From: JAKLEX01 sp035327525
GTDB lineage: Bacteria; Patescibacteriota; Minisyncoccia; Phycocordibacterales; JAACPR01
Length of the DNA: 50,248 bases
Direction: 5' to 3'
Assembly: GCA_035327525.1 (NCBI GenBank)
Contig: DAOLDC010000001.1
Location: forward strand, 1 to 50,248
Below, in pieces: positions 16,554-24,031 of the stretch. Made by a program: the position numbers and the translations under genes. Position 1 is the stretch's first letter; each line of letters opens with the position of its first letter. Below the pieces are notes generated by a model. It was not told the DNA's origin and searched no databases. It worked only from the letters and a program-made list of their open reading frames with translations.

Positions 16554-17582
16554 ATGATAAAACTTAGTTTTCAACCAAAAGATGTTGTAAAAAAATTACT
16601 GTCTGGTTTGCCACCTCGATCAAAGGATGTTTTGGTCAAAAGATATGGCCTATCAAAAAATACAGATAGATTGACTCTGGAATCTATCGGTCAAGAATAT
16701 AATATAACAAGAGAAAGAGTTCGTCAGATTGAGGACCACTCATTAACAAGTATTAGAAAATCTGATTTTTACAAAGAAAATGAAGCTGTGTTTAATGAAC
16801 TAAAAGGGGCAATACAGGATCTGGGTGGAATAATATCTGAAACAGATTTACTGAATAATATTTCATCCAATAATGCCGTAAGAAATTCTGTACATTTTTT
16901 GCTTGTAGTTGGTGATCATTTTATAAAATCAAAAGAAGACGATCATTTCAATCATCGCTGGTCAGTTGATACCGGCCTTACTACTTCGATTGAACAATCC
17001 ATAAAAAAACTATACGAAAACCTAAAAGACGACGACATAATTCCAGAATCTGAATTAATAAAATCGTTTTTAAACCATGTTCAGGATGTATCAGAAATAT
17101 ATCGAAGAGATGAAATAATAAAAAGATGGCTAAAAATCTCAAAGAGAATTGTCCAAAATCCTTTGGGGGAATGGGGCAAGGTTGAATCACCAAATATAAA
17201 TGTAAAAGGTATTAGAGATTACGCATATCTTGTTATTAGAAAACACGGTTCTCCTATTCACTTCAAAGAATTAGCAGTACAGATATCAAAAGTTTTTGGT
17301 AAAAAAGCTCATATTGCTACTTGTCACAACGAATTAATCAAGGACCCTAGATTTGTTTTGGTTGGTAGAGGACTTTATGCTTTGACCGATTGGGGATATT
17401 CTCCAGGCGTAGTTAGAGATGTTATAAAGACTATTATCGAAAAAAACGGACCATTGTCAAAAGAAGAAATCATAAAAAGAGTTCTTAAGGAGAGATATGT
17501 AAAAGAAAATACTATAATTGTTAACCTTCAAAATCAAAAGTATTTCAAAAAAGACAAAAAAGGAAATTACGTTTTGGTCTAA
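16554..17582 (+). CDS. Sigma-70 region 4 / HARE-HTH domain regulator
   Basis: 342 residues combining three DNA-binding parts. The N-terminus (about 15-70) is a sigma-70 region 4 helix-turn-helix: VLVKRYGL, then LTLESIGQEYNITRERVRQI, matching the -35 recognition module. No region 2 or 3 is present, so it cannot act as a complete sigma factor. The middle contains helical segments. Residues about 218-278 form a HARE-HTH domain like that of RNA polymerase delta (YAYLVIRKHGSPIHFKELAV through DPRFVLVGRGLYAL), and a second winged-helix module of similar style ends the protein (GPLSKEEIIKRVL through NYVLV). It probably interacts with RNA polymerase and/or -35 regions as a global regulator. It has its own strong promoter and a terminator, so it is monocistronic. 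Confidence 0.85.
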   Translation: MIKLSFQPKDVVKKLLSGLPPRSKDVLVKRYGLSKNTDRLTLESIGQEYNITRERVRQIEDHSLTSIRKSDFYKENEAVFNELKGAIQDLGGIISETDLLNNISSNNAVRNSVHFLLVVGDHFIKSKEDDHFNHRWSVDTGLTTSIEQSIKKLYENLKDDDIIPESELIKSFLNHVQDVSEIYRRDEIIKRWLKISKRIVQNPLGEWGKVESPNINVKGIRDYAYLVIRKHGSPIHFKELAVQISKVFGKKAHIATCHNELIKDPRFVLVGRGLYALTDWGYSPGVVRDVIKTIIEKNGPLSKEEIIKRVLKERYVKENTIIVNLQNQKYFKKDKKGNYVLV

Positions 17583-17605
17583 AATTCTCTATTTTATTGA
17601 ATTCC

Positions 17606-17642
17606 AAAAACTGTCACGCATGTGCTGTGGCAGTTTTTGTTT
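17606..17642 (+). terminator. Rho-independent terminator after the sigma4/HARE gene
   Basis: CTGTCAC pairs with GTGGCAG (one G-U pair), extended by AAAAA/TTTTT, and followed by GTTTTTT. Confidence 0.8.
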
Positions 17643-17671
17643 TTTATAAATAAATGTTAAAATCAACCATA

Positions 17672-18895
17672 ATGAATACAGTCGAAATAATAGAAAAAGT
17701 AATTGCGTTTTTGTTAGTTATTTCACCAATACTGATACCCGCTGTTTTGTTAGTGGTTCTTGTAAAGGTTTGGATAAATTACGCTAGAAGCAAGTTTTTG
17801 AGCGAACAAGAATACAAGCTTCTTCGAATTACGCCGCCAATAGAAATTTTCAAAACACCCCTATCAATGGAACTTTTTATGAATGCACTTTATCAAACAG
17901 TCGGAGAAGCAACACCAATTGATAAATATTGGAAAGGAAAAGTTAGACCTTGGTTTTCTTTGGAAATTGCCTCCAATGGCGGTGATGTTGGTTTTTATAT
18001 TTGGACCAGAAAAAGTATGACTGGTTATTTGCAATCGCAAATTTATGCACAATACCCAGGAATAGAAGTTGTTGAGGTGGAAGATTATACAAATTCTGTA
18101 AATTACAATCGCGACGATTATTCTATTTGGGCGACAGAATTTGAATTGACAGCACCTGACCCTGTTCCTATAAAAACATATATTGATTATGGACTAGACA
18201 AAGTTTCTGAGGAAGAGGAAAAAACAGACCCAATTACATCAATGTTAGAATTTTTGGGATCTATAAAAAATGGTGAATATGTCTGGATACAAATAATTGT
18301 TAGGGCACACAGAAAAGAAGACAAAGATCCTAGTTCATGGTTTGGTCTAACGGATTTGTGGAAGGATGATGCAAAAAAAATAATTGCTGAAATTAGAGAA
18401 GAATCAATGGTCGAGGTGGCTGCTGGCGATGGAACAACAAAAGTTCCATTAGCAACAAAAGGTCAGATAGACAAGATTAATGCAATCGAAAGAAGTATTT
18501 CCAAGATGCCATTCGACACAGGAATCAGAGGTATTTATTTGGCGGAAAAAGATGTTTTCGACCCGGTAAACATAGGTGGTTTGGCTGGCGGATTCAAACA
18601 ATACAGCTCTAGTGAACTGAACGGCTTCAAGCCTGGAATAAAAACTGGATTTGACTATTGGTGGCAAGACCCATTCGGAAACAAGCTCAATGCTGTTGCT
18701 CAGGAATTGTTCGATGCCTACAGAGAGAGAGGTTATTTCTTTCGACCATTTTTCGGAAAAAACAGAAAACATTTTATTTTGAACAGTGAAGAGTTGGCAA
18801 CAATATATCATTTTCCTGGAAGCGTGTCACATACTCCATCACTGCGTCGTGTTCAATCAAAAAAGAGTGAAGCACCAGCCGACTTACCAATATAA
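17672..18895 (+). CDS. Membrane-anchored protein of the family usually paired with a TraG/VirB4-like ATPase (DUF8128-like)
   Basis: 407 residues from the ATG at 17672. A TG-T-TAAAAT box ends eight bases before that ATG, so I prefer it to the ATG at 17654, which would lie upstream of the predicted transcript start. One strong membrane helix (about 10-33) is followed by a soluble domain with KVRPWFSLEIASNGGDVGFY, IYAQYPGIEVVEVEDYT and YVWIQIIVRA. It ends with RPFFGKNRKHFILNSEELAT then IYHFPG and a Pro-rich tail APADLPI. I recognise these blocks from Patescibacteria proteins encoded next to, or fused to, HerA/TraG-like ATPases of a conjugation-like system. No such ATPase lies beside it here; mltG follows after 13 bases. 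Family recognition is from memory and the function is unknown. Confidence 0.65.
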   Translation: MNTVEIIEKVIAFLLVISPILIPAVLLVVLVKVWINYARSKFLSEQEYKLLRITPPIEIFKTPLSMELFMNALYQTVGEATPIDKYWKGKVRPWFSLEIASNGGDVGFYIWTRKSMTGYLQSQIYAQYPGIEVVEVEDYTNSVNYNRDDYSIWATEFELTAPDPVPIKTYIDYGLDKVSEEEEKTDPITSMLEFLGSIKNGEYVWIQIIVRAHRKEDKDPSSWFGLTDLWKDDAKKIIAEIREESMVEVAAGDGTTKVPLATKGQIDKINAIERSISKMPFDTGIRGIYLAEKDVFDPVNIGGLAGGFKQYSSSELNGFKPGIKTGFDYWWQDPFGNKLNAVAQELFDAYRERGYFFRPFFGKNRKHFILNSEELATIYHFPGSVSHTPSLRRVQSKKSEAPADLPI

Positions 18896-18908
18896 AACAA
18901 ATATAATA

Positions 18909-19871
18909 ATGAACATTATACAAAAAATTAATCCAAAAAAAATTAAAATATTTTTTATTATTTTTCTTGCGTTACTAATTATTAATTTTTTATTTTTCAC
19001 ATCAATACCCGTAGATTCTAATATTGAAAATGGCAAAATCGTGACTATCAAAAAAGGTGATTCAATAAAATCAGCCTCAACCACCTTGAAGAAAAATGGA
19101 ATTATTAATTCTTCATCATTATTTAATTTTTTGATAAATTTTTATGATAGTCAGGTTGTAGAGGGTGATTACTTATTCCAGGGTAAAAACAGCTTAATCA
19201 GTGTTATAAAAAGAGTAAATATTGGCGATTATCAAATACCATCAGTTAGAATAACCCTGTTTGAAGGAATGACTGTCGATCAAATGGGAAAGGAACTTTC
19301 CGCAAAACTAGATACTTTTGACGCAGAATCCTTTGTTGCATTGGCAAAAAACAAAGAAGGCTTTTTGTTTCCAGATACATACAATTTCAAAAAAAATATT
19401 TCACCCGAAGAAGTTATTTTGATAATGACCAAGAATTTTGAAAACAAAATAGCTGAGAATTTTGATGAAATTTCAAAATCAGAATATTCCATCGAAGAAA
19501 TAGTAACAATGGCTTCCATAATCGAAAAAGAGGCTACAGCGGACACTTTTCAGGAGGTTTCGAATGTTTTATGGAAAAGAATAAAAATTGGTATGGCACT
19601 ACAGGTTGACGCACCTTTTGTTTATTATATCAACAAGGGTACTTTTGATTTAACAATGTCTGACCTAGAAACTGATCATCCGTATAATACATATAGAAAT
19701 ACTGGCCTGACACCAACACCGATTGGTAATCCGGGAATTAGGGCAATATTGGCGGCTGCCAATCCACAGCCAACTAATAATATTTATTTTTTGACTGGCA
19801 GAGATAATGAAATGTATTTTGCTACAGATTTGGAAGGACATAGAAGAAATAGATTTTTATATTTGGATTAA
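18909..19871 (+). CDS. mltG: Endolytic murein transglycosylase MltG (YceG-like)
   Basis: 320 residues. Basic N-terminus, a membrane helix (about 13-33), a LysM-like region with VTIKKGDSIKSASTTLKKNG, then the YceG catalytic domain: VRITLFEGMTVDQMGKEL, EGFLFPDTYNF, and ASIIEKEA containing the catalytic Glu, followed by QVDAPFVYY, YNTYRNTGLTPTPIGNPG and YFLTGRDNEMYFA. MltG cuts nascent glycan strands at the membrane and sets their length. I start at 18909, directly after a TATAAT (18902-18907); the in-frame codons upstream overlap the previous gene and give non-conserved sequence. It is consistent with a peptidoglycan wall, as are mraY, murG and ftsW in this window. Confidence 0.95.
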   Translation: MNIIQKINPKKIKIFFIIFLALLIINFLFFTSIPVDSNIENGKIVTIKKGDSIKSASTTLKKNGIINSSSLFNFLINFYDSQVVEGDYLFQGKNSLISVIKRVNIGDYQIPSVRITLFEGMTVDQMGKELSAKLDTFDAESFVALAKNKEGFLFPDTYNFKKNISPEEVILIMTKNFENKIAENFDEISKSEYSIEEIVTMASIIEKEATADTFQEVSNVLWKRIKIGMALQVDAPFVYYINKGTFDLTMSDLETDHPYNTYRNTGLTPTPIGNPGIRAILAAANPQPTNNIYFLTGRDNEMYFATDLEGHRRNRFLYLD

Positions 19872-19874
19872 TAA

Positions 19875-19883
19875 TGTTATAAA
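19875..19883 (+). promoter_or_regulatory. Extended -10 promoter (TGT TATAAA) of mnmA
   Basis: TGT TATAAA begins four bases after the mltG stop; the mnmA ATG at 19890 is six bases after the hexamer. Confidence 0.5.
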
Positions 19884-19889
19884 TTTCTC

Positions 19890-20942
19890 ATGAAAAAAGT
19901 ATTTGTTGGATTATCTGGCGGGGTTGATAGTTCTGTTTCTGCCTACCTATTAAAAAAGGGTGGTTACGATGTTACAGGTGTTTTTATTAGGGTTTGGTAC
20001 CCTGATTTTGTGGTATGTGATTGGCGAAAAGAAATGCACGACGCAATGAGAATTTGTGCAAAGCTGAATATCCCTTTTCTGCTTTGTGACTCAGAAAATG
20101 AATACAAAAAAAATGTAATTGACTACATGATTAATGAATACAAAAAAGGAAACACCCCAAATCCTGATGTTATGTGTAATAAGGAGATAAAATTTAAATC
20201 GTTTTTTAATTTTGCAATTTCTCGTGGCGCAGATTATATCGCAACCGGCCATTATGCCCAGAACAAAAAGAATTCAGAAGGATTATTTTCATTAGAAAAA
20301 TCGGAAGACAAAAGCAAAGATCAAACATATTTTTTGTGGAATCTAAATCAAGATATTTTGAAAAAAACATTATTTCCAATTGGTCATCTAAAAAAAGATC
20401 AGGTTAGAAAAATTGCTCAAAACGCCAATTTAATTACCGCTTCGAAAAAAGACAGTCAGGGACTTTGTTTTATAGGACATGTCAATATGAAGGATTTTTT
20501 GAGTCGTTATATAAAAATAAAATCGGGAAATGTTGTTAATGAGTCTGGTCAAATTGTTGGCAAACATGATGGTGCAGTCCTGTACACTATTGGAGAAAGA
20601 CACGGCTTCGATGTTTCAAAAAAACAGAACAATGAGTTGCCATATTATGTAATAGGAAAAAATATTGAGAAAAACATATTAATAGTTTCTAAATCAAAAA
20701 AAATAAAAAAACAAAATACATCTCTGAAAAATATTAATTGGATTACTGTTCCACCAGAACAGGAAATGATATTGTCAGCACAAATCAGATATAGACAAAC
20801 TCCGCTGAAATGCAAAATATCAAAAATCACAAATAACGGCTTAATTATTGATTTCATAGACGAAGTAACAACTTTGACTAGCGGTCAATCAATTGTTTTT
20901 TATTTAAATAACAAATGTCTTGGTGGCGGAATTATCGTATAG
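19890..20942 (+). CDS. mnmA: tRNA-uridine 2-sulfurtransferase MnmA
   Basis: 350 residues. It adds sulfur at position 2 of U34 in tRNA-Lys, -Glu and -Gln. The PP-loop SGGVDSS is at residues 9-15. The two catalytic cysteines are present: C96 in NPDVMCNKEIKF and C193 in DSQGLCFIGHVNMKDFL. ATGHYAQ and KDQTYFLWNL are the usual substrate-contact blocks, and the C-terminal barrel runs from YTIGERHGF to the end (LSAQIRYRQTP, GQSIVFY). The sulfur donor chain (IscS, TusA) is not in the window. Confidence 0.98.
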   Translation: MKKVFVGLSGGVDSSVSAYLLKKGGYDVTGVFIRVWYPDFVVCDWRKEMHDAMRICAKLNIPFLLCDSENEYKKNVIDYMINEYKKGNTPNPDVMCNKEIKFKSFFNFAISRGADYIATGHYAQNKKNSEGLFSLEKSEDKSKDQTYFLWNLNQDILKKTLFPIGHLKKDQVRKIAQNANLITASKKDSQGLCFIGHVNMKDFLSRYIKIKSGNVVNESGQIVGKHDGAVLYTIGERHGFDVSKKQNNELPYYVIGKNIEKNILIVSKSKKIKKQNTSLKNINWITVPPEQEMILSAQIRYRQTPLKCKISKITNNGLIIDFIDEVTTLTSGQSIVFYLNNKCLGGGIIV

Positions 20943-20951
20943 TGGTATAAT
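20943..20951 (+). promoter_or_regulatory. Extended -10 promoter (TGG TATAAT)
   Basis: TGG TATAAT immediately after the mnmA stop; the ATG at 20961 is nine bases after the hexamer. It would drive the secreted protein and the nuclease gene behind it. Confidence 0.6.
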
Positions 20952-20960
20952 TTCATTACT

Positions 20961-21434
20961 ATGAATAAAAAAATATCAATAGCAGTTTTGGCTTTATTAG
21001 TTTTGATTTTGATTGGAGCAGCTGTTTATTCTAGTCAAAAAAACAAAAAAATAGATTACAACTCAGATAGACAACAGGTTTTGGATGATTTGATTAATAG
21101 ACCAACAGAAACCATAACAGTAAAACAACAATATAAAAATGGTAATTACACTGTGATTGGCTCATTTGAGGTTCCTACACCTTGTTATTCTTATAATGCT
21201 GAAGTCATAAAAAAAGATGGGATTACAGAAATTGCAATAACTTATTTTGATAATTCAAATCCAGATACAATGTGTGCTCAGGTTATATCCGAAAAATTGT
21301 TTAGAGTTGATTTTGAGGGTGCTCCAGGGGAGAACATTGTTGCCACAATTAACGGTGAAATTGTAAATCTAAACGTATTCGAAATCGGTCCAGATGAAAT
21401 AATCGAAAACATAGAATTGTATATAAAAGGTTAA
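20961..21434 (+). CDS. Membrane-anchored or secreted protein with two cysteines, unknown function
   Basis: 157 residues. A short KK-containing start, a single hydrophobic segment (about 6-24) without a lipobox Cys, then an exported domain of about 130 residues. Two Cys (in PTPCYSYNAEV and DTMCAQVIS) could form a disulfide. The beta-strand pattern GNYTVIGSFEVPTPCYSYN followed by AEVIKKDGITEIAITYF recalls small secreted beta-sandwich or PrcB-like domains, but I cannot name a family. Its stop is three bases before the ATP-cone nuclease gene, so they are cotranscribed. Confidence 0.75.
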   Translation: MNKKISIAVLALLVLILIGAAVYSSQKNKKIDYNSDRQQVLDDLINRPTETITVKQQYKNGNYTVIGSFEVPTPCYSYNAEVIKKDGITEIAITYFDNSNPDTMCAQVISEKLFRVDFEGAPGENIVATINGEIVNLNVFEIGPDEIIENIELYIKG

Positions 21435-21437
21435 AAA

Positions 21438-22139
21438 ATGTCTGATAGAATAAAGATACTAAAATCAAATGGTCAAATTGAGTTTTTTGATCGTGAAAAA
21501 TTGAGAAACTCACTAAAAAGAGCCGGAGCATCTATTGTTCTAGCTAACGAAATTTCTGACAAAATTGAATCAGAAATAAAAGACGGTTCACAAACATCCA
21601 AAATTTATGAAAATGCTTTTAGAATTTTGAGTAAAAAATCAAAACAAACAGCATTAAGATATTCTATCAAAAGAGCACTGGCCGAAATTGGGCCAACCGG
21701 TTTTCCTTTCGAAAAATATGTTGCAAAAATTATGCAACAAAAAGGTTACAAAACCGAGGTCGGCATGATGTTAATGGGAAAATGTATAGAACACGAGATT
21801 GATGTTGTTGCTTATGACAACGACGATTTAATACTAATAGAGGCAAAATATCATAATGAAATTTCAGCAAAGACAGATACAAAAGTTGCCCTATATATGA
21901 AAGCTAGATTTGATGACTTGAGAGATGTGGATTTTTTGATTGGTGGCAAGAAAAGACAAATGACAAACGGTTTATTGATTACAAACACAAAATTTACAGA
22001 TAATGTAAAAAAATATGCAAAATGCGTCGGTTTGGATCTGATTAGTTGGGACCATCCATCAAAAGGAAATTTGTATAATATAATTGAAACAACCGAAGTT
22101 TATCCAACAGGATTTGTTAAAGATAGATCAGTAAAGTAG
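21438..22139 (+). CDS. ATP-cone domain fused to Mrr-like PD-(D/E)XK nuclease
   Basis: 233 residues. The N-terminal ~85 residues form an ATP-cone, the nucleotide-sensing module of ribonucleotide reductases and NrdR: IKILKSNGQIEFFDREKLRN then SLKRAG, and later ALRYSIKRALAEIGPTGFPF. The C-terminal ~145 residues are restriction-endonuclease-like: FEKYVAKIMQQKGYKTE, then EHEIDVVAYD (D122) and LILIEAKYHN (E135-x-K137), i.e. the D-(E)xK active site, followed by RDVDFLIGG and GLLITNTKFTDNVKKYAKC as in Mrr/RecB-like proteins. The catalytic set looks intact. I infer a nuclease whose activity or oligomer state responds to ATP/dATP; no methylase partner is nearby, so a classic restriction-modification role is unlikely. 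Confidence 0.85.
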   Translation: MSDRIKILKSNGQIEFFDREKLRNSLKRAGASIVLANEISDKIESEIKDGSQTSKIYENAFRILSKKSKQTALRYSIKRALAEIGPTGFPFEKYVAKIMQQKGYKTEVGMMLMGKCIEHEIDVVAYDNDDLILIEAKYHNEISAKTDTKVALYMKARFDDLRDVDFLIGGKKRQMTNGLLITNTKFTDNVKKYAKCVGLDLISWDHPSKGNLYNIIETTEVYPTGFVKDRSVK

Positions 22140-22155
22140 TATTTTATAATATCAA

Positions 22156-23979
22156 ATGAATTCAAAAGAAATTAGAAAAAAATATATAAACTTTGTAAAA
22201 AAAACCGGTCATGCAGTTGTTCCATCAACATCATTAATTCCAGAAAATGACCCATCAACACTTTTTATTTCCTCTGGAGTTCAGGCAATGATCCCTTACG
22301 TCATGGGAGAAAATCATCCAAGGGGGCAATTGATAGCCAACATTCAGAAATGTGTACGGACACAGGATATTGATGAAGTTGGTGATGCAACCCATGATAC
22401 TTTTTTTGAAATGATGGGTTATTGGTCATTTGGTCAATATTTCAAGGAGCAATCTATTAGGCAGTTGTACAATTTTTTTGTTGATGAAATCGGATTGGAA
22501 AAGAGCAAAATTTACGTGACATGTTTTGAGGGTGACGAAAATTCAGAAAAAGATATTGAATCAGCTGAAATTTGGAAATCATTAGGTATTGCTGAGAATC
22601 ATATATATTTTTTAAGTGCAAAGAGTAATTGGTGGAATGTTGGAGATAATGGCCCATGCGGTCCAGATACGGAAGTTTTTTATGATGTTAGTGGTGAAAA
22701 CTTGAATTTGAAAACAAGGGAAGATTTTTTGCTTGCTGATGAAAAGCAACAAATTGTAGAAATTGCTAATTCTGTTTTCATGACATACAAAAAAGAAAAT
22801 GGAAAAGTGGTTGGTAATTTGAAACAAAAAAATGTCGATATGGGTAGCGGATTCGAAAGGGTTGTTATGGCGGCTCAAGGAAAAAATAATATTTTTGATA
22901 CGGATTTGTTTAATGATTTAATGAAGGAAATTCAAAAAAATGGCAAAAAAAATGATTTGCACTCAACCAGAATCATTGCTGATCATATTAGAACCGCAAC
23001 TTTTTTGATATCTGATGGAGTTTTGCCGGCAAACACCGAACAAGGTTATGTTTTGCGTAGACTAATTCGTCGAGCGGTTAGATATTTGAGCAAATTAGAA
23101 ATAGAAAAAGATATTTCTTATTTTGTTGACTTTGCTATCAAGCCGTATCATGAAGTTTATCCAGAACTAATTATTTCGTCTGAAAATATAAAAAAAGTAT
23201 TAAGTCTTGAATCGGAAAAATTTAACAAAACACTATTGCGTGGTTTGAAGGAATTGAATAAATATCTAAAGAAAAATTCTACAAACAATGACAGTTTTGT
23301 CGAAATAAATTCTCGAGAAATTTCTGGTGAAAAATTGTTTGAATTATTCTCTACCTATGGATTTCCTGTCGAATTGAGCTTGGAGGAAATTGAAAAAATT
23401 TCAAACAAAAAAATAACACCAGATGTCAAAAATATTTTTATATCACAATTTGAACAATCAATAAAAAAACACAAGGAAATTTCCAAAATTGCATCGGAGG
23501 CAAAATTCAAAGGCGGATTGGCTGGAACTGGTGATATGGAAACAAAATACCACACCGTAACACACTTGTTGCATCAGGCCCTACGTGACGTTTTGGGAAA
23601 TTCTGTTTCTCAGAAGGGAAGTAATATTACATCCGAAAGGTTACGTTTTGATTTTTCGTATTCAGAAAAAATGACAGATGAACAAAAAAACAGGGTAGAG
23701 TCGATAGTAAATCAAAAAATATCAGAATCACTTGATGTGAAATCTGTTGTTTTATCAAAGGAACAAGCACTAAAATCAGGCGCACTGCATTTTTTTGGTG
23801 ACAAATACGGTGACAGTGTAACAATTTATTTTATTGGCAAGGATTTGGAATCAGCGTATTCAAAGGAATTTTGTGGTGGTCCTCATATAAAAAACACATC
23901 AGAATTAGGAATTTTTAAAATCAAAAAAGAGGAGTCTGTATCATCTGGTGTTCGCAGAATAAAGGCCATTTTGGAATAA
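22156..23979 (+). CDS. alaS: Alanyl-tRNA synthetase, short form lacking the C-Ala domain
   Basis: 607 residues versus about 870 in most bacteria. The class II catalytic core is intact: IRKKYINFVKKTGHAVVPS, NIQKCVRTQDIDEVG, THDTFFEMMGYWSFGQYFK, NGPCGPDTEVFYD and DMGSGFERVVM. The editing domain keeps its zinc/catalytic residues HTVTH (466-470) and CGGPH (573-577), so mischarged Ser/Gly-tRNA can still be cleared. The chain stops a few residues after the editing domain (SSGVRRIKAILE), so the DHHA1/C-Ala tail is missing. There is no frameshift or leftover coding sequence downstream (23980-24031), so the loss is genuine. A TATAAT at 22145-22150 lies five bases before the ATG. Confidence 0.97.
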   Translation: MNSKEIRKKYINFVKKTGHAVVPSTSLIPENDPSTLFISSGVQAMIPYVMGENHPRGQLIANIQKCVRTQDIDEVGDATHDTFFEMMGYWSFGQYFKEQSIRQLYNFFVDEIGLEKSKIYVTCFEGDENSEKDIESAEIWKSLGIAENHIYFLSAKSNWWNVGDNGPCGPDTEVFYDVSGENLNLKTREDFLLADEKQQIVEIANSVFMTYKKENGKVVGNLKQKNVDMGSGFERVVMAAQGKNNIFDTDLFNDLMKEIQKNGKKNDLHSTRIIADHIRTATFLISDGVLPANTEQGYVLRRLIRRAVRYLSKLEIEKDISYFVDFAIKPYHEVYPELIISSENIKKVLSLESEKFNKTLLRGLKELNKYLKKNSTNNDSFVEINSREISGEKLFELFSTYGFPVELSLEEIEKISNKKITPDVKNIFISQFEQSIKKHKEISKIASEAKFKGGLAGTGDMETKYHTVTHLLHQALRDVLGNSVSQKGSNITSERLRFDFSYSEKMTDEQKNRVESIVNQKISESLDVKSVVLSKEQALKSGALHFFGDKYGDSVTIYFIGKDLESAYSKEFCGGPHIKNTSELGIFKIKKEESVSSGVRRIKAILE

Positions 23980-24017
23980 TTTTTTTGGTTTTTGTTGCAA
24001 AAATGATGTTCTAATCT

Positions 24018-24023
24018 TATAAT
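24018..24023 (+). promoter_or_regulatory. -10 box (TATAAT) of the PilM-like gene
   Basis: TATAAT ends eight bases before the ATG at 24032; no TG extension here. Confidence 0.45.
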
Positions 24024-24031
24024 TAAGACAA

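Noticed and set aside
17654..17671. ATG at 17654 as the start of the DUF8128-like protein
   Set aside because: The TG-TAAAAT box overlaps these codons and its predicted transcript start lies after 17654; the ATG at 17672 fits the spacing seen elsewhere. It cannot be excluded if transcription starts upstream.
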